Part shown: positions 43,666-52,291 of the stretch, one piece after another
Layout of the letters: the number at the start of each line of letters is the position of its first letter
How positions within the stretch are numbered: position 1 is the stretch's first letter
Source: Nonomuraea soli
Lineage (GTDB): Bacteria > Actinomycetota > Actinomycetes > Streptosporangiales > Streptosporangiaceae
Reading direction: 5' to 3'
Assembly (NCBI RefSeq): GCF_013761175.1
Contig: NZ_JACDUR010000001.1
Span: 1,488,001 to 1,552,000, forward strand
DNA length: 64,000 bases
The notes under the pieces: model-generated
Seen by the model: the letters and a program-made list of their open reading frames with translations, nothing else
Database searches by the model: none
What the model was told of the DNA's origin: nothing
Position numbers and translations under genes: made by a program

Positions 43666-44969
43666 ACAGGCTCGAGTTCCACGTCTTCCACCTCATGCCC
43701 TACCCGTTCATCCCGCCGGGAGAGGAGATCGAGTCGAGCTGGATCACCCTGCCCAACACCTACTTCGAGCCCGAGGTCGCGCACCGGCTCTACACCGACA
43801 ACCTGGAGCAGCTCGTCGCCTGCGAGCGCTTCGGCTTCGACGGCATCCTGGTCAACGAGCACCACCAGAACGCCTTCGGCACCATCAACGCCCCCAACAT
43901 CTGGGCCGCCTACCTGGCCGCCCGCACCCAGCGCATCCGCATCGGCGTCATCGGCAACGCCCTGCCGCTGCACCAGAACCCGCTGCGGGTCGCCGAGGAG
44001 ATCGCGATGCTCGACATCGTCTCCGGCGGGCGCATCATCTCCGGCCACGTGCGCGGCATGGGCGCCGAATACCACTCCTCCGGCATGAACCCGGTCACCT
44101 CCAAGGCCCGGTTCTGGGAGGCCCACGACCTGATCATGAAGGCGTGGACCGAGCCGGGCCCGTTCGTCTGGCAGGGCGAGCACTACGACATCGAGCACGT
44201 CAACCCGTGGCCCAAGCCGCTGCAACGCCCGCACCCGCCGATCTGGATGCCCGGCACCGGCTCCACCGACACGATCGACGAGGTCGCCAAGCGCCGCTTC
44301 TCCTACATGCAGACCACCACCTCCAACTGGGTGACGAAGAAGTCGTTCGCCCTGTTCCGGCAGATCTGCGAGGAGAAGTACGGCTACACGCCCGCCCCGA
44401 ACCAGCTCGGCCGGGTCGTGCCGACCTACGTCGCCGAGACCGACGAGCAGGCCCGCCGCGAGTTCATGCCGCACGTCATGTGGTTCTTCCGCACCGGCCT
44501 GAAGATCCCCATGCACCACCTGATGCCGCCCGGCTACAACGGTGCCGAATCCATGCTGCGCACCATCAGGGGCCGCCAGGCCGCGGGGGTGAAGAACTTC
44601 TGGGAGCTGTCCTTCGACGAGCTCATCGACCAGGGCTACATCATCTGCGGATCGCCCCAGACCGTGATCGAGAAGTACGAGCGGATGATCGAGGAGTACG
44701 GCCTGGGCATGGCGATCAGCGCGGGCGGCCCGCTCGGCTCGATGCCGCACTGGATGGTCATGAAGAACCTGCAGATCATGGCCGAGGAGGTCATCCCGCA
44801 CTTCCGAGAGCCCGGAGGCGCGCCCGTCTGGGAGCGGGCCGTGCCGTACACGCACGCCGAGATCGCCTCCACGTACGGCAAGCCGAAGCTCACCCCGGTG
44901 GTGCGCCTGGACGACGGCCGTGACCTGCCCACGCCCCTCGGGCACATCCCGGAGGTGGCCGGTGGCTAG
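43662..44969 (+). CDS. LLM-class flavin monooxygenase
   Basis: A 435-residue luciferase-like enzyme. It has LVACERFGFDGILVNEHHQN, ALPLHQNPLRVAEEIAMLD and SGGRIISGHVRGM, the flavin- and substrate-binding elements of the bacterial luciferase group. These use reduced FMN (or F420) and oxygen, and the divergent flavin reductase at 41402 is the natural FMNH2 source. Within the cluster it is a candidate first oxygenase acting on the ring. The GTG at 43662 overlaps the hydrolase stop. It is longer than the two other LLM proteins of the cluster. Confidence 0.9.
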   Translation: MNRLEFHVFHLMPYPFIPPGEEIESSWITLPNTYFEPEVAHRLYTDNLEQLVACERFGFDGILVNEHHQNAFGTINAPNIWAAYLAARTQRIRIGVIGNALPLHQNPLRVAEEIAMLDIVSGGRIISGHVRGMGAEYHSSGMNPVTSKARFWEAHDLIMKAWTEPGPFVWQGEHYDIEHVNPWPKPLQRPHPPIWMPGTGSTDTIDEVAKRRFSYMQTTTSNWVTKKSFALFRQICEEKYGYTPAPNQLGRVVPTYVAETDEQARREFMPHVMWFFRTGLKIPMHHLMPPGYNGAESMLRTIRGRQAAGVKNFWELSFDELIDQGYIICGSPQTVIEKYERMIEEYGLGMAISAGGPLGSMPHWMVMKNLQIMAEEVIPHFREPGGAPVWERAVPYTHAEIASTYGKPKLTPVVRLDDGRDLPTPLGHIPEVAGG

Positions 44970-46032
44970 CCTGCTCGACAGCGCCAACCGGCTGCGGCTG
45001 GCGGTCTTCTCGCCGAACATGGCGGGGGGAGCGAACCTCACGTTCTCCGCCGACGCTCCGAAGGCGACCTGGGCCGAGTCGGTACGGCTGGCGCGGACGG
45101 CGGAGGCCGCCGGCATCGAGGCCGTCATCCCGGTGGCACGCTGGCGGGGAATGGCCGCTGCTGAGCGGCGCGAGGCTCACCGCTCCTTCGAGCCGTTCAC
45201 CTGGGCGGCGGGCATCGCCGCCGCCACCTCGACGATCCAGGTGTTCGCCACCTTCCACCTGCCGCTGGTGCACCCGGTCGCCGCCGCCAAGCAGATCGCC
45301 ACGGTCGACCACATCTCCGGCGGCAGGTTCGCGGTCAACCTGGTCGCCGGCTGGAACAGCGACGAGTTCCAGATGTTCGGCCACGACCTGCGCGAACACG
45401 ACGACCGCTACGCCGTGGCCGAGGAATGGATCACGCTGCTGAATAGGATCTGGGCGGCCGGGGAGGAGTTCGACTTCGACGGCCGCCACTTCCGGGGCCG
45501 CAACATCCTGTCCGAGCCCAAGCCGCTGAACCGGACCGTGATCATGAATGCCGGGTTCAGCCCGGCGGGACAGGACTTCGCCGCCCGGCACGCCGACATC
45601 ACCTTCGCCATGCTGCCCTCCGTCGAAGCCGCCGCCGACCTCGTCGCACCGATCAAGAAGCGCAAGCCCGATCTGCTGGTGTTCGCCGCCGCGCACATCG
45701 TCTGCGCGGAGAGCGACGAGCTGGCGCGCGAGCAGTACGAGCGCATGGTGGGGGAGCTGGGCGACCGGCAGGCGGCCGAGCGTGCCATCCGGCTGCTGAT
45801 CGGCTCCTCCCGCAGCGGCGACTTCGACGGGCTCGCCCACGCCGCCATCGCGGGATTCTTCGCCCTGCCGCTGGTCGGCTCGCCGGGCACGGTGGTGGCG
45901 CGCATGAAGGAGCTGGCCGAGGCGGGAGTCGACGGGCTGGCCCTGTCGTGGCTCGACTACGACGCCGGGCTCGCCCAGTACGCCGATACGCTGCGTCCCC
46001 TGCTCGTGGAATCAGGGTTGAGGGAGCACTGA
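44962..46032 (+). CDS. LLM-class flavin enzyme, RutA-like
   Basis: A 356-residue luciferase-like protein resembling RutA, the FMN-dependent oxygenase that opens the uracil ring. Matching elements are VIPVARWRG, FEPFTWAAGIAAATS, HISGGRFAVNLVAGWN and the SEPKPLNRTVIMNAGFSPAG block. A RutA-like chemistry would fit opening of a nitrogen heterocycle or amide, but the other rut genes are missing. GTG 44962 follows GGAGG at 6 bases and overlaps the preceding stop by 8 bases. Confidence 0.88.
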   Translation: MASLLDSANRLRLAVFSPNMAGGANLTFSADAPKATWAESVRLARTAEAAGIEAVIPVARWRGMAAAERREAHRSFEPFTWAAGIAAATSTIQVFATFHLPLVHPVAAAKQIATVDHISGGRFAVNLVAGWNSDEFQMFGHDLREHDDRYAVAEEWITLLNRIWAAGEEFDFDGRHFRGRNILSEPKPLNRTVIMNAGFSPAGQDFAARHADITFAMLPSVEAAADLVAPIKKRKPDLLVFAAAHIVCAESDELAREQYERMVGELGDRQAAERAIRLLIGSSRSGDFDGLAHAAIAGFFALPLVGSPGTVVARMKELAEAGVDGLALSWLDYDAGLAQYADTLRPLLVESGLREH

Positions 46033-46033
46033 C

Positions 46034-46951
46034 ATGCTGATCGCCGTACCCGCCGACGCGCCCGTCGGCGACCTGCCGCCGGACGCCCGCCTGGCCAGGC
46101 TGGACGAAGACGACCCGATCCCGGACGACACCGCGTTCCTGGTGCTCGAACCGGTCCTGCGCGAGCGCCTCGTCGAGGCGCTGCCGCGGCTGACCGGGCT
46201 GCGCGTCGTGCAGACCGTGCACGCCGGCGTCGACTGGGTGCCGTCCCTGCCCGACGGGGTGCTGCTGTGCAACGCCAGCGGCGTGCACGACGGGCCGGTC
46301 ACCGAGTGGATTATGGGCGTGCTGCTGGCCACGGGCAAGCGGCTGCCGCACTACTGGGACCACCAGCGAGCGGGCACCTGGGACCGGAGCGGCAACCTGA
46401 GCTTCGGCGACGGCCCGGCACCGCGCCACCTCGACGAGTCCACGGTGCTGATCATCGGCTACGGCTCCATCGGCGCGCTCCTGGAGTCGCGGCTGGCCCC
46501 GTTCGGCACCCGCATCCTGCGGATCGCCCGCCACCCCCGTGACGGGGTCGGCGGCCCGGAGGCCCTGCCCGAGTCGCTGGGCCAAGCGGACGCCGTAGTG
46601 CTGCTCGCCCCGTCCACACCGGAAACCCGCGGCATGGTCGGCGAGAAGTTCCTGGCTGCCATGCGGCCGGGCGCCCTGCTGGTCAACGCCGCCAGAGGCG
46701 CCCTCGTCGACCACGACGCCCTGCTGGTGGCGCTGCGGGCGGGGCAGGTCAGAGCAGCCCTGGACGCCACCGAACCCGAACCGCTGCCCGACGGGCACCC
46801 CCTGTGGTCCGCGCCGGGAATCATGATCACCCCCCACGTCGCGGGATCCAGCGCCACCTGGCGCACACGCGCCTACCGGCACGTGGCCGAGCAGGTGAGC
46901 GCGCTGGCCGAAGGCCGCCCGCTGCGCAACGTCCGCCATCACGGTTACTGA
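46034..46951 (+). CDS. D-isomer-specific 2-hydroxyacid dehydrogenase
   Basis: A 305-residue NAD-dependent 2-hydroxyacid dehydrogenase. The Rossmann motif is VLIIGYGSIGALLESRL; catalytic Arg lies in VNAARGALVDHDAL, the Glu in DATEPEPLPDGHP, and the His in TPHVAGSS. All are present. It would interconvert a 2-oxo acid and a D-2-hydroxy acid, perhaps a late intermediate of the pathway. The ATG comes 1 base after the LLM stop, and GAGGGAG overlaps that stop. Confidence 0.92.
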   Translation: MLIAVPADAPVGDLPPDARLARLDEDDPIPDDTAFLVLEPVLRERLVEALPRLTGLRVVQTVHAGVDWVPSLPDGVLLCNASGVHDGPVTEWIMGVLLATGKRLPHYWDHQRAGTWDRSGNLSFGDGPAPRHLDESTVLIIGYGSIGALLESRLAPFGTRILRIARHPRDGVGGPEALPESLGQADAVVLLAPSTPETRGMVGEKFLAAMRPGALLVNAARGALVDHDALLVALRAGQVRAALDATEPEPLPDGHPLWSAPGIMITPHVAGSSATWRTRAYRHVAEQVSALAEGRPLRNVRHHGY

Positions 46952-46959
46952 GGAAGACC

Positions 46960-47895
46960 ATGAGCAATCAGATCGGCGTCCTGCTCCCCAGCGCAGTCCC
47001 CGGGACCAGCGGGGAGACGATTCTCACCTGGGCCAGGCTCATCGACGAAGGTCCGTTCTCCTCCCTGGGCGCGGCCGACCGCTACGTCTACGTCAACCAC
47101 GAGCTGATGATGACCATGGCGGCAGCGGCGGCCGTGACGTCGCGGGTGCGGCTGACGACGGCCGCGCTGCTGCCGCCGCTGCGCCCTACGCCGCTGGTCG
47201 GCAAGCAGGTCGCCACCCTGGTGTCGTTCGCGCCGGGCCGCGTCACGCTCGGCGTGGCCGTGGGCAACCGGGTCAACGACTACGAGAGCAGCGGCCGGGA
47301 ATGGAGCCGCCGCGGCAAGATCCTCGACGAGCAGATCGAATACCTCGCCGCCATGCGTGACCTCAAGGGCGAGGAGAACTGCGTCGGACCCGAGTGCGCC
47401 GCGTTCGAGCTGCTCATCGGCGGGGCCTCGGACCCCGCCATCCGCCGCCTGCTCGCGCACGGCGACGGCCTGGTCAGCGGCGGCGTCAAGCCCGAGGTGT
47501 TCGCCTTCGAGGCCTACGCCGCCATGACCGCCTGGGAGGCCGCGGGCAAGCCGGGCCGCCCCCGGCTGGTGGCCAGCACCTGGTTCTCCTCCTCCGAACG
47601 GGCAGGTGACCTGGCCGAGGCGCGGCTGGCCTCCTACCTGGCCAAGGGCGGCCCGCCCGAGCCGGTGCTGTCGGGCATCAGCCGCGGACGCGAAGGAGTC
47701 GAGGCCGCCGTGCGCGCCTACCGGGCTCAGGGCGCCGACGAGGTGACGTTCTTCCCGCTCGTCGACGACGTCTCCGAGCTGGAGTGGCTGGCCGAGGTCG
47801 TGCGCGACCTCCCGGACATCGAGCGAGGCGAGCCGGCGCCCGACTTCTCGATGTTCGGCGGCGCGGAGCCCAGCGTGAAGGGCCGGCACGCGTGA
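46960..47895 (+). CDS. LLM-class flavin/F420 oxidoreductase
   Basis: A 311-residue luciferase-like protein, more like F420-dependent reductases than the other two in the cluster. It has VLLPSAVPGTSGETILTWAR, then TSRVRLTTAALLPPLRPTPL and FAPGRVTLGVAVGNRVNDYE. It is shorter and lacks the long insertion regions of the oxygenases. It may use F420 or FMN to reduce or dehydrogenate an intermediate. ATG 46960 follows GAGGAAG; the frame is open upstream only as read-through. The end overlaps a possible GTG of the next gene. Confidence 0.88.
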   Translation: MSNQIGVLLPSAVPGTSGETILTWARLIDEGPFSSLGAADRYVYVNHELMMTMAAAAAVTSRVRLTTAALLPPLRPTPLVGKQVATLVSFAPGRVTLGVAVGNRVNDYESSGREWSRRGKILDEQIEYLAAMRDLKGEENCVGPECAAFELLIGGASDPAIRRLLAHGDGLVSGGVKPEVFAFEAYAAMTAWEAAGKPGRPRLVASTWFSSSERAGDLAEARLASYLAKGGPPEPVLSGISRGREGVEAAVRAYRAQGADEVTFFPLVDDVSELEWLAEVVRDLPDIERGEPAPDFSMFGGAEPSVKGRHA

Positions 47896-47933
47896 GCGGC
47901 GCGGACCACGCGATCAAGCGGGGAGGGGCCCTG

Positions 47934-48848
47934 ATGCTCGCGCTGCACGTCACGGCCTACGGCCGGCCTCCGGTCGCGGTGAAGGACGCGCCGCGCCCGT
48001 CGCCGAGTCCCGGTAGCACGCTGGTGCGCATGTCCGCCGTCGCGCTCGGCCACCTCGACCGCACGGTCGCCTCCGGCACCTTCCCCGCCGCGCCCGCTCC
48101 GCCGTACATCCCGTGCGGGGACGGAGCCGGAAGGGTGGTGGAGTCGGAGAGCTTCCCCGCCGGGGCACTGGTCTGGATCCGCGGCGGGGGCCTCGGGGTG
48201 ACGCGTGGCGGGGTGGCGGCACAGTACGCGCTCGTCCCCGACGCCGCCTGCCATCTGGCGCCGCCCGGCGCTGACGAGCTGCTGGCGGCCTGCTTCTTCT
48301 CTCCCGCCACCTCCGCCCACGTCGCGGTGCACGATCTGGGCCGGGTCCAGGCCGGTACACGCGTGCTGGTGAGCGGCGCGGCGGGAGCGGTCGGATCGCT
48401 GGCCGTCCAGCTCGCGCTGGCCGCCGGAGCCCGGGTCGACGCCATGGTGTCGAAGCCGGAACGCGCGATGCTGGTCCCGCAGGGGGCGCGCGTGACCTCT
48501 GGGGCGGGGCCGTACGACCTGTTCATCGACACGGTCGGCGGCCCGGCTCTCAGCGAGCGGCTCGATCTGGTGGCGGCCGGTGGCAGGGCGGTGCTGCTCG
48601 GTTACACCCAGGGTTCCCGCGTGGAACTCGATCTGCCCCGCCGCATGGCGCACGATGTCGAGCTGCTGTTCCTCAACATGCAACGCCGGGCGCCGCAGGC
48701 GTTCGGCGTCGCCGGCGAGCTGCTGACCAGGCTGTCGCGCGGTGACCTGAGGCTCAATCTCAGCTGCTACCCGCTGGAGCAGGCCGGCCTGGCCTGGCAG
48801 GCCCTCGCGGACGGCAGCGCCGCGGGAAGGGTGGTGCTGCAGCTGTGA
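47934..48848 (+). CDS. Quinone-oxidoreductase-like MDR protein
   Basis: A 304-residue medium-chain reductase of the zinc-free quinone oxidoreductase type. It has LHVTAYGRPPVAVKDAP, GDGAGRVVE, and the NADPH-binding VLVSGAAGAVGSLAVQLA. Zinc-ligand Cys/His sets of alcohol dehydrogenases are absent. I take ATG 47934, preceded by GGGGAGGGG; GTG 47892, overlapping the previous stop, would add 14 residues. It may reduce a quinone or an enone produced by the oxygenases. Overlap of GTG 48845 with its stop couples it to the amidohydrolase. Confidence 0.88.
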   Translation: MLALHVTAYGRPPVAVKDAPRPSPSPGSTLVRMSAVALGHLDRTVASGTFPAAPAPPYIPCGDGAGRVVESESFPAGALVWIRGGGLGVTRGGVAAQYALVPDAACHLAPPGADELLAACFFSPATSAHVAVHDLGRVQAGTRVLVSGAAGAVGSLAVQLALAAGARVDAMVSKPERAMLVPQGARVTSGAGPYDLFIDTVGGPALSERLDLVAAGGRAVLLGYTQGSRVELDLPRRMAHDVELLFLNMQRRAPQAFGVAGELLTRLSRGDLRLNLSCYPLEQAGLAWQALADGSAAGRVVLQL

Positions 48849-49801
48849 TCGACGACGTGTTCGTCTTCGACCTGGTCGTGCACCTGCACGACATGAGCGA
48901 GGCCAACCTGCTGGCGGGTGCGCCGTGGGCGAGACATGTCCGCGACCTCGCGCTCGGGCTGGGCAGCGCGCTCGGCGCCGGCCCGGACCAGGCCACGCGC
49001 GTGTCGGTGGAGACCATGGGCCGGCTGGTGTTCGAGCAGTCGCCGACCGACGTGGCGATGGCCCAGGTGGTGCCGGTCTTCGACTGGTATGACGACTGGT
49101 GGGCGCCGGTCGAGCTGCAGGCCGCCTTCGCCCGCGCCTACCCGGGCCGTGGCCTGTTCTGCGGCGGCGTCGACCCCGGCCACCGCGGGGTCGAGGCGGC
49201 ACTGGAGCACCTCGACTACCAGGTGCGCGAGCTGGGCGCGGTGTCGCTGAAGTTCTACAACGGCCACGTCGAGCGCGGCTGGCGCTGCGACGACGACCAG
49301 CTCGCCTACCCGCTCTACGAACGGGCCCGCCAGCTCGGCCTGCGGGTGCTGCAGTTCCACAAGGGCAACCCGTTCGGCATGGAGGACGTCGAGCAGCTAC
49401 GGCCCAACGACCTGCAACGTGCCGCGCGCGACTTCCCCGACCTGACCTTCGTCATCCACCACCTGGCCACGCCGTACTTCGACGAGTGCGTCAACATCGC
49501 CGCCCGGTTCCCGAACATCCACCTCGCCCTGTCGGCCGCGGTGAACTTCCTGCCCTTCCGGCCGCGCCTGTTCCAGCGCCGGCTCGGCGAACTGCTGGCC
49601 GCCGTCGGATCCGACCGGTTGTTGTGGGGCTCGGAGGCCGCCCTGGCGGGCTCGCCCGCGCCGTACCTGCGGGCGTTCATGGATCTGTCCATCCCCGACG
49701 ACCTGCGCGAAGGCTACGGCTACCCGCAGATCACCCTGGAGGACAAACGCAACATCCTCGGGCTCAACGCCGCACGCCTGTTCGGGGTGAGCCCGGGATG
49801 A
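48845..49801 (+). CDS. Amidohydrolase-family protein (amidohydrolase 2, ACMSD-like)
   Basis: A 318-residue TIM-barrel protein of the amidohydrolase 2 group, which includes decarboxylases such as ACMSD and gamma-resorcylate decarboxylase. Visible ligand positions are VHLHD (His13, His15), LQFHKGN, VIHHLATP, and WGSEA near the end, where most members have an Asp (WGSD). The Asp-to-Glu change may alter the metal site. A ring-carboxylate decarboxylation or amide hydrolysis would both suit the cluster. GTG 48845 overlaps the upstream TGA. Confidence 0.85.
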   Translation: MIDDVFVFDLVVHLHDMSEANLLAGAPWARHVRDLALGLGSALGAGPDQATRVSVETMGRLVFEQSPTDVAMAQVVPVFDWYDDWWAPVELQAAFARAYPGRGLFCGGVDPGHRGVEAALEHLDYQVRELGAVSLKFYNGHVERGWRCDDDQLAYPLYERARQLGLRVLQFHKGNPFGMEDVEQLRPNDLQRAARDFPDLTFVIHHLATPYFDECVNIAARFPNIHLALSAAVNFLPFRPRLFQRRLGELLAAVGSDRLLWGSEAALAGSPAPYLRAFMDLSIPDDLREGYGYPQITLEDKRNILGLNAARLFGVSPG

Positions 49802-50127
49802 ACACACGCGCCGTGGCCGACGCCCTCTCGCGCGTGATGCGCTCGCACGGCGGGGCCCTCACGCTCCTGGCGCAGGACGACGGCGTGGTCACCGTGCGCA
49901 TGGGAGGCATGTGCGGCGCGTGCCCGGCCAAGCCCGGCTGCCTGGAGGCCACCATCAGGCCCGCGCTGCTGGCCGTCGAGGGCGTGAGGGACGTCGTCGC
50001 AGAAGGAAGCCGTCTCGATCCGGCCGCGCACGCGCGGCTCCGGCGTTTCCTGGAGGACCCCGATGATCGAAACAGATTCGGTGCTGGGCAAGGTCAGGCT
50101 GATCCTGGAGGCGTTCCACCACGGTGA
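49798..50127 (+). CDS. NifU-like Fe-S scaffold protein
   Basis: A 109-residue protein with a NifU C-terminal-type domain: RSHGGALTLLAQDDGVVTVRM, then MGGMCGACPAKPGC, containing the CxxC cluster site plus a third Cys. Such proteins assemble or carry an Fe-S cluster. It could serve the Rieske oxygenase encoded 0.9 kb downstream. It begins at ATG 49798, overlapping the amidohydrolase stop. The last 22 codons overlap the start of the IclR gene at 50063 in another frame, an unusually long overlap (65 bases). Confidence 0.82.
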   Translation: MNTRAVADALSRVMRSHGGALTLLAQDDGVVTVRMGGMCGACPAKPGCLEATIRPALLAVEGVRDVVAEGSRLDPAAHARLRRFLEDPDDRNRFGAGQGQADPGGVPPR

Positions 50128-50824
50128 GGAGCACGTGGCCCTGGCCGAGCTCGCCAGGCGCACGGGCCTGCCCAAGGCCACGATTCACCGCATCTGCGCC
50201 GACCTGGTCGGCTGGGGCGCGCTGGAGCGCTCGGGCAGCGGCTACCGGCTCGGCCTGCGTCTGTTCGAGCTCGGTCAGCGGGTCAGCCGCCCGCGCGCCC
50301 TGCGTGACGCGGCCTATCCCTGCATGGAGGAGCTGGCCTTCACCACCAAGGAGACCGTCCACTGCGCCATCAGGGACGGTCACGAGGTGCTGTACGTGGA
50401 GAAGATCGGCGGCTACCGGCTGGTGTCCCGGCCGTCGCGCACGGGCGGCCGGCTGCCGCTGCACTGCACGGCGACCGGCAAGGTGCTGCTCGCCTTCGCC
50501 GGTCGCGAGGTGATCGACGACGTGCTGGGAGAGCCGCTGCGCCGCTTCACCAACCACACCATCACCTCGCCACGGCGGCTGCGCTCCGAGCTGGAACAGA
50601 TCAGATCGACGCGGGTGGCGGTGGAGAGCGAGGAGTGCCGCATCGGCTACCTGTCGGTGGCCGCACCCGTCTTCGACGGCCGGCAGCAGCTCGTCGGCGC
50701 CATCTCGGTGGCCGCCCCGACCATGCGGGCGTCGGTGACCCGCCTGGTCGCCGGGGTGCGGACCGCGGCCGAGGCGGTGAGCAGACGCGTGGACCGGATG
50801 CGGCAGGAATCCTGGATCGCCTGA
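50063..50824 (+). CDS. IclR-family transcriptional regulator
   Basis: A 253-residue IclR regulator, with an HTH near residues 8-60 (ALAELARRTGLPKATIHRIC) and an effector domain containing RLPLHCTATGKVLLAF and EECRIGYLSVAAPVF. Relatives such as MhpR-, PcaR- and OhbR-type proteins control aromatic catabolism. It lies inside the cluster and in the same direction, between the LLM/amidohydrolase half and the Rieske/LigB half, and so may control the second half from the 50825-51020 region. The ATG at 50063 is in a GAGGACCCCG context and overlaps the NifU-like gene. Confidence 0.92.
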   Translation: MIETDSVLGKVRLILEAFHHGEEHVALAELARRTGLPKATIHRICADLVGWGALERSGSGYRLGLRLFELGQRVSRPRALRDAAYPCMEELAFTTKETVHCAIRDGHEVLYVEKIGGYRLVSRPSRTGGRLPLHCTATGKVLLAFAGREVIDDVLGEPLRRFTNHTITSPRRLRSELEQIRSTRVAVESEECRIGYLSVAAPVFDGRQQLVGAISVAAPTMRASVTRLVAGVRTAAEAVSRRVDRMRQESWIA

Positions 50825-50905
50825 CGGTCCACCCATGAGAACGCCTCCATTCGATCGGTCTCACAGGCCGTCCGGCCATCGGGAGATCGTCACCGAGGAG
50901 ACAAC

Positions 50906-51028
50906 GTGTCGCTGATCTCCCCTCCCTCACTCCTCCGGCCGCCGGCATTGACCCGCCGAGCGTTCCGCTCTGCGGACCCCTTTCATTGGCTGACCGCGCT
51001 GACCTGCGAATCATCGAAGCGTGACTAA
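50906..51028 (+). CDS. 40-codon leader ORF overlapping the Rieske oxygenase start
   Basis: A GTG at 50906 follows GAGGAGACAAC, one of the best ribosome sites in the region. It opens a 40-residue frame (MSLISPPSLLRPPALT..., Pro/Leu-rich start, no known domain) that ends at TAA 51026-51028. The Rieske gene begins inside it at GTG 51021, with only a weak site of its own. Translating this ORF could deliver ribosomes to the oxygenase start. No Cys run or amino-acid bias of an attenuator leader is evident. Chance cannot be excluded. Confidence 0.4.
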   Translation: MSLISPPSLLRPPALTRRAFRSADPFHWLTALTCESSKRD

Positions 51029-52190
51029 CACCGACGAACGCCGCCGGACGCCGCGCGCCGGCACCGGCCGGCAGGACTGGTCGACGTGGCCGCACTACGA
51101 TGCGGCGGCGTCGGGCTTCCGCGGCTACTGGTACCCGGTCACGTGGTCCAGCCACGTGACCGGCACCCCCCGGGCCCACCAGATCTGCGGCGACAAGATC
51201 ACCTTGATCCGGGACGGCGGCCGCGCCTACGCCCTGCACGACCGGTGCCCGCACCGCGGCATCCCGCTGTCCATGGGCAACCAGCAGTTCCCCGGCACGC
51301 TCAGCTGCGTCTACCACGGCTGGACCTTCGGCCTGGACGACGGCGAGCTCAAGGCGGTCATCACCGACGGGCCCGACTCGCGCATCTGCGGCAAGGTCCG
51401 GGTGCGCACCTACCCGGTGGAGGAACGGCTCGGCATGGTGTGGGTGTACGTCCCCCTCGCCGGCGAGCCGCCGCACCCGATCGACGAGCAGTTGCCGGAA
51501 GAGCTGGTCTCCACGCCCTTCGTGATGGGCGGCCGCATCGACCCCCGGCCCGGCAACTGGCGCTTCGCCTGCGAGAACGGATACGACGAAGGCCACGCCA
51601 AGTACCTGCACCGCACCTCGCTCTGGCGTCTGTTCAAGGCCATGCCGACCTGGAACCTGACCCGCATCGAGCGCAAGGGACGCTGGGTCTTCCGGGTGCA
51701 GGAGGAGCAGTTCTGGAGCGCCGACTTCCCCGGCCTGGGCACCTGGAGCAACCAGCGCTGGTGGAAGCTGCGCCCGCCGAAGGCGAAGGCCTCCAACATC
51801 GGCAACACCGGCGCCGCCAAGAAGATCGACCCGGTGATCGCCGCCCAGGAGTTCCCCGGATTCGCGTCGGTCTCCATGCCGGGCGTGCTGCGCATCGCCT
51901 ACCCCAAGTTCATCCACTACGAGTTCTACGTCCCCGTGGACGACAAGAGCCACCGCTACGTCGGCGTCATGGTCAACTTCGCCGAAGGCCTGGCCACGCT
52001 GCGCTTCTACGCCAAGTACCTCGGATTCGTCCGCTGGCTCTTCCACGGTCAGTTCTCCGGCCAGGACGCCGCCATGGTCGAGGCCACCGACGCCCCGCCC
52101 GAGCGGCTCTACCGCCCCGACGTGTCGCTGACCACGTGGCGGGCGCTGGCCGAGGAGGAGTACGGCACCAAGCTGGAGGCACTGAAGTGA
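51021..52190 (+). CDS. Rieske non-heme iron oxygenase, alpha subunit
   Basis: A 389-residue ring-hydroxylating oxygenase. The Rieske [2Fe-2S] motif is complete: Cys76 and His78 in RCPHRG, Cys96 and His99 in CVYHGW. The mononuclear iron motif NxxDxxHxxxxH is NGYDEGHAKYLH (186-197, with His192 and His197). It resembles single-component-type Rieske oxygenases (demethylases, KshA- or PrnD-like), as no beta subunit is adjacent. An electron-transfer reductase is not obvious in the cluster. GTG 51021 start. The stop overlaps a 34-residue membrane peptide gene. Confidence 0.93.
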   Translation: MTNTDERRRTPRAGTGRQDWSTWPHYDAAASGFRGYWYPVTWSSHVTGTPRAHQICGDKITLIRDGGRAYALHDRCPHRGIPLSMGNQQFPGTLSCVYHGWTFGLDDGELKAVITDGPDSRICGKVRVRTYPVEERLGMVWVYVPLAGEPPHPIDEQLPEELVSTPFVMGGRIDPRPGNWRFACENGYDEGHAKYLHRTSLWRLFKAMPTWNLTRIERKGRWVFRVQEEQFWSADFPGLGTWSNQRWWKLRPPKAKASNIGNTGAAKKIDPVIAAQEFPGFASVSMPGVLRIAYPKFIHYEFYVPVDDKSHRYVGVMVNFAEGLATLRFYAKYLGFVRWLFHGQFSGQDAAMVEATDAPPERLYRPDVSLTTWRALAEEEYGTKLEALK

Positions 52191-52291
52191 AGATCGTCCT
52201 CATCCTGGTCGTCGCCGCCACTGTGGCGCTGGTGTCGTGGCGCCTGGCGCGTGCCGCTGACACCCAGGTTCACCGGATCAACCAGCCATGA
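52187..52291 (+). CDS. 34-residue single-pass membrane peptide
   Basis: GTG 52187 overlaps the Rieske stop (GTGA) and the TGA at 52289-52291 overlaps the next ATG (ATGA), so the frame is exactly enclosed between two operon genes. The product is a hydrophobic helix (KIVLILVVAATVALVSW, residues 2-18) followed by a positive RLARAADTQVHR tail, giving a likely N-out, C-in membrane peptide. It could anchor or regulate the Rieske enzyme or be a membrane tether for the pathway. No family is known to me. Confidence 0.6.
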   Translation: MKIVLILVVAATVALVSWRLARAADTQVHRINQP

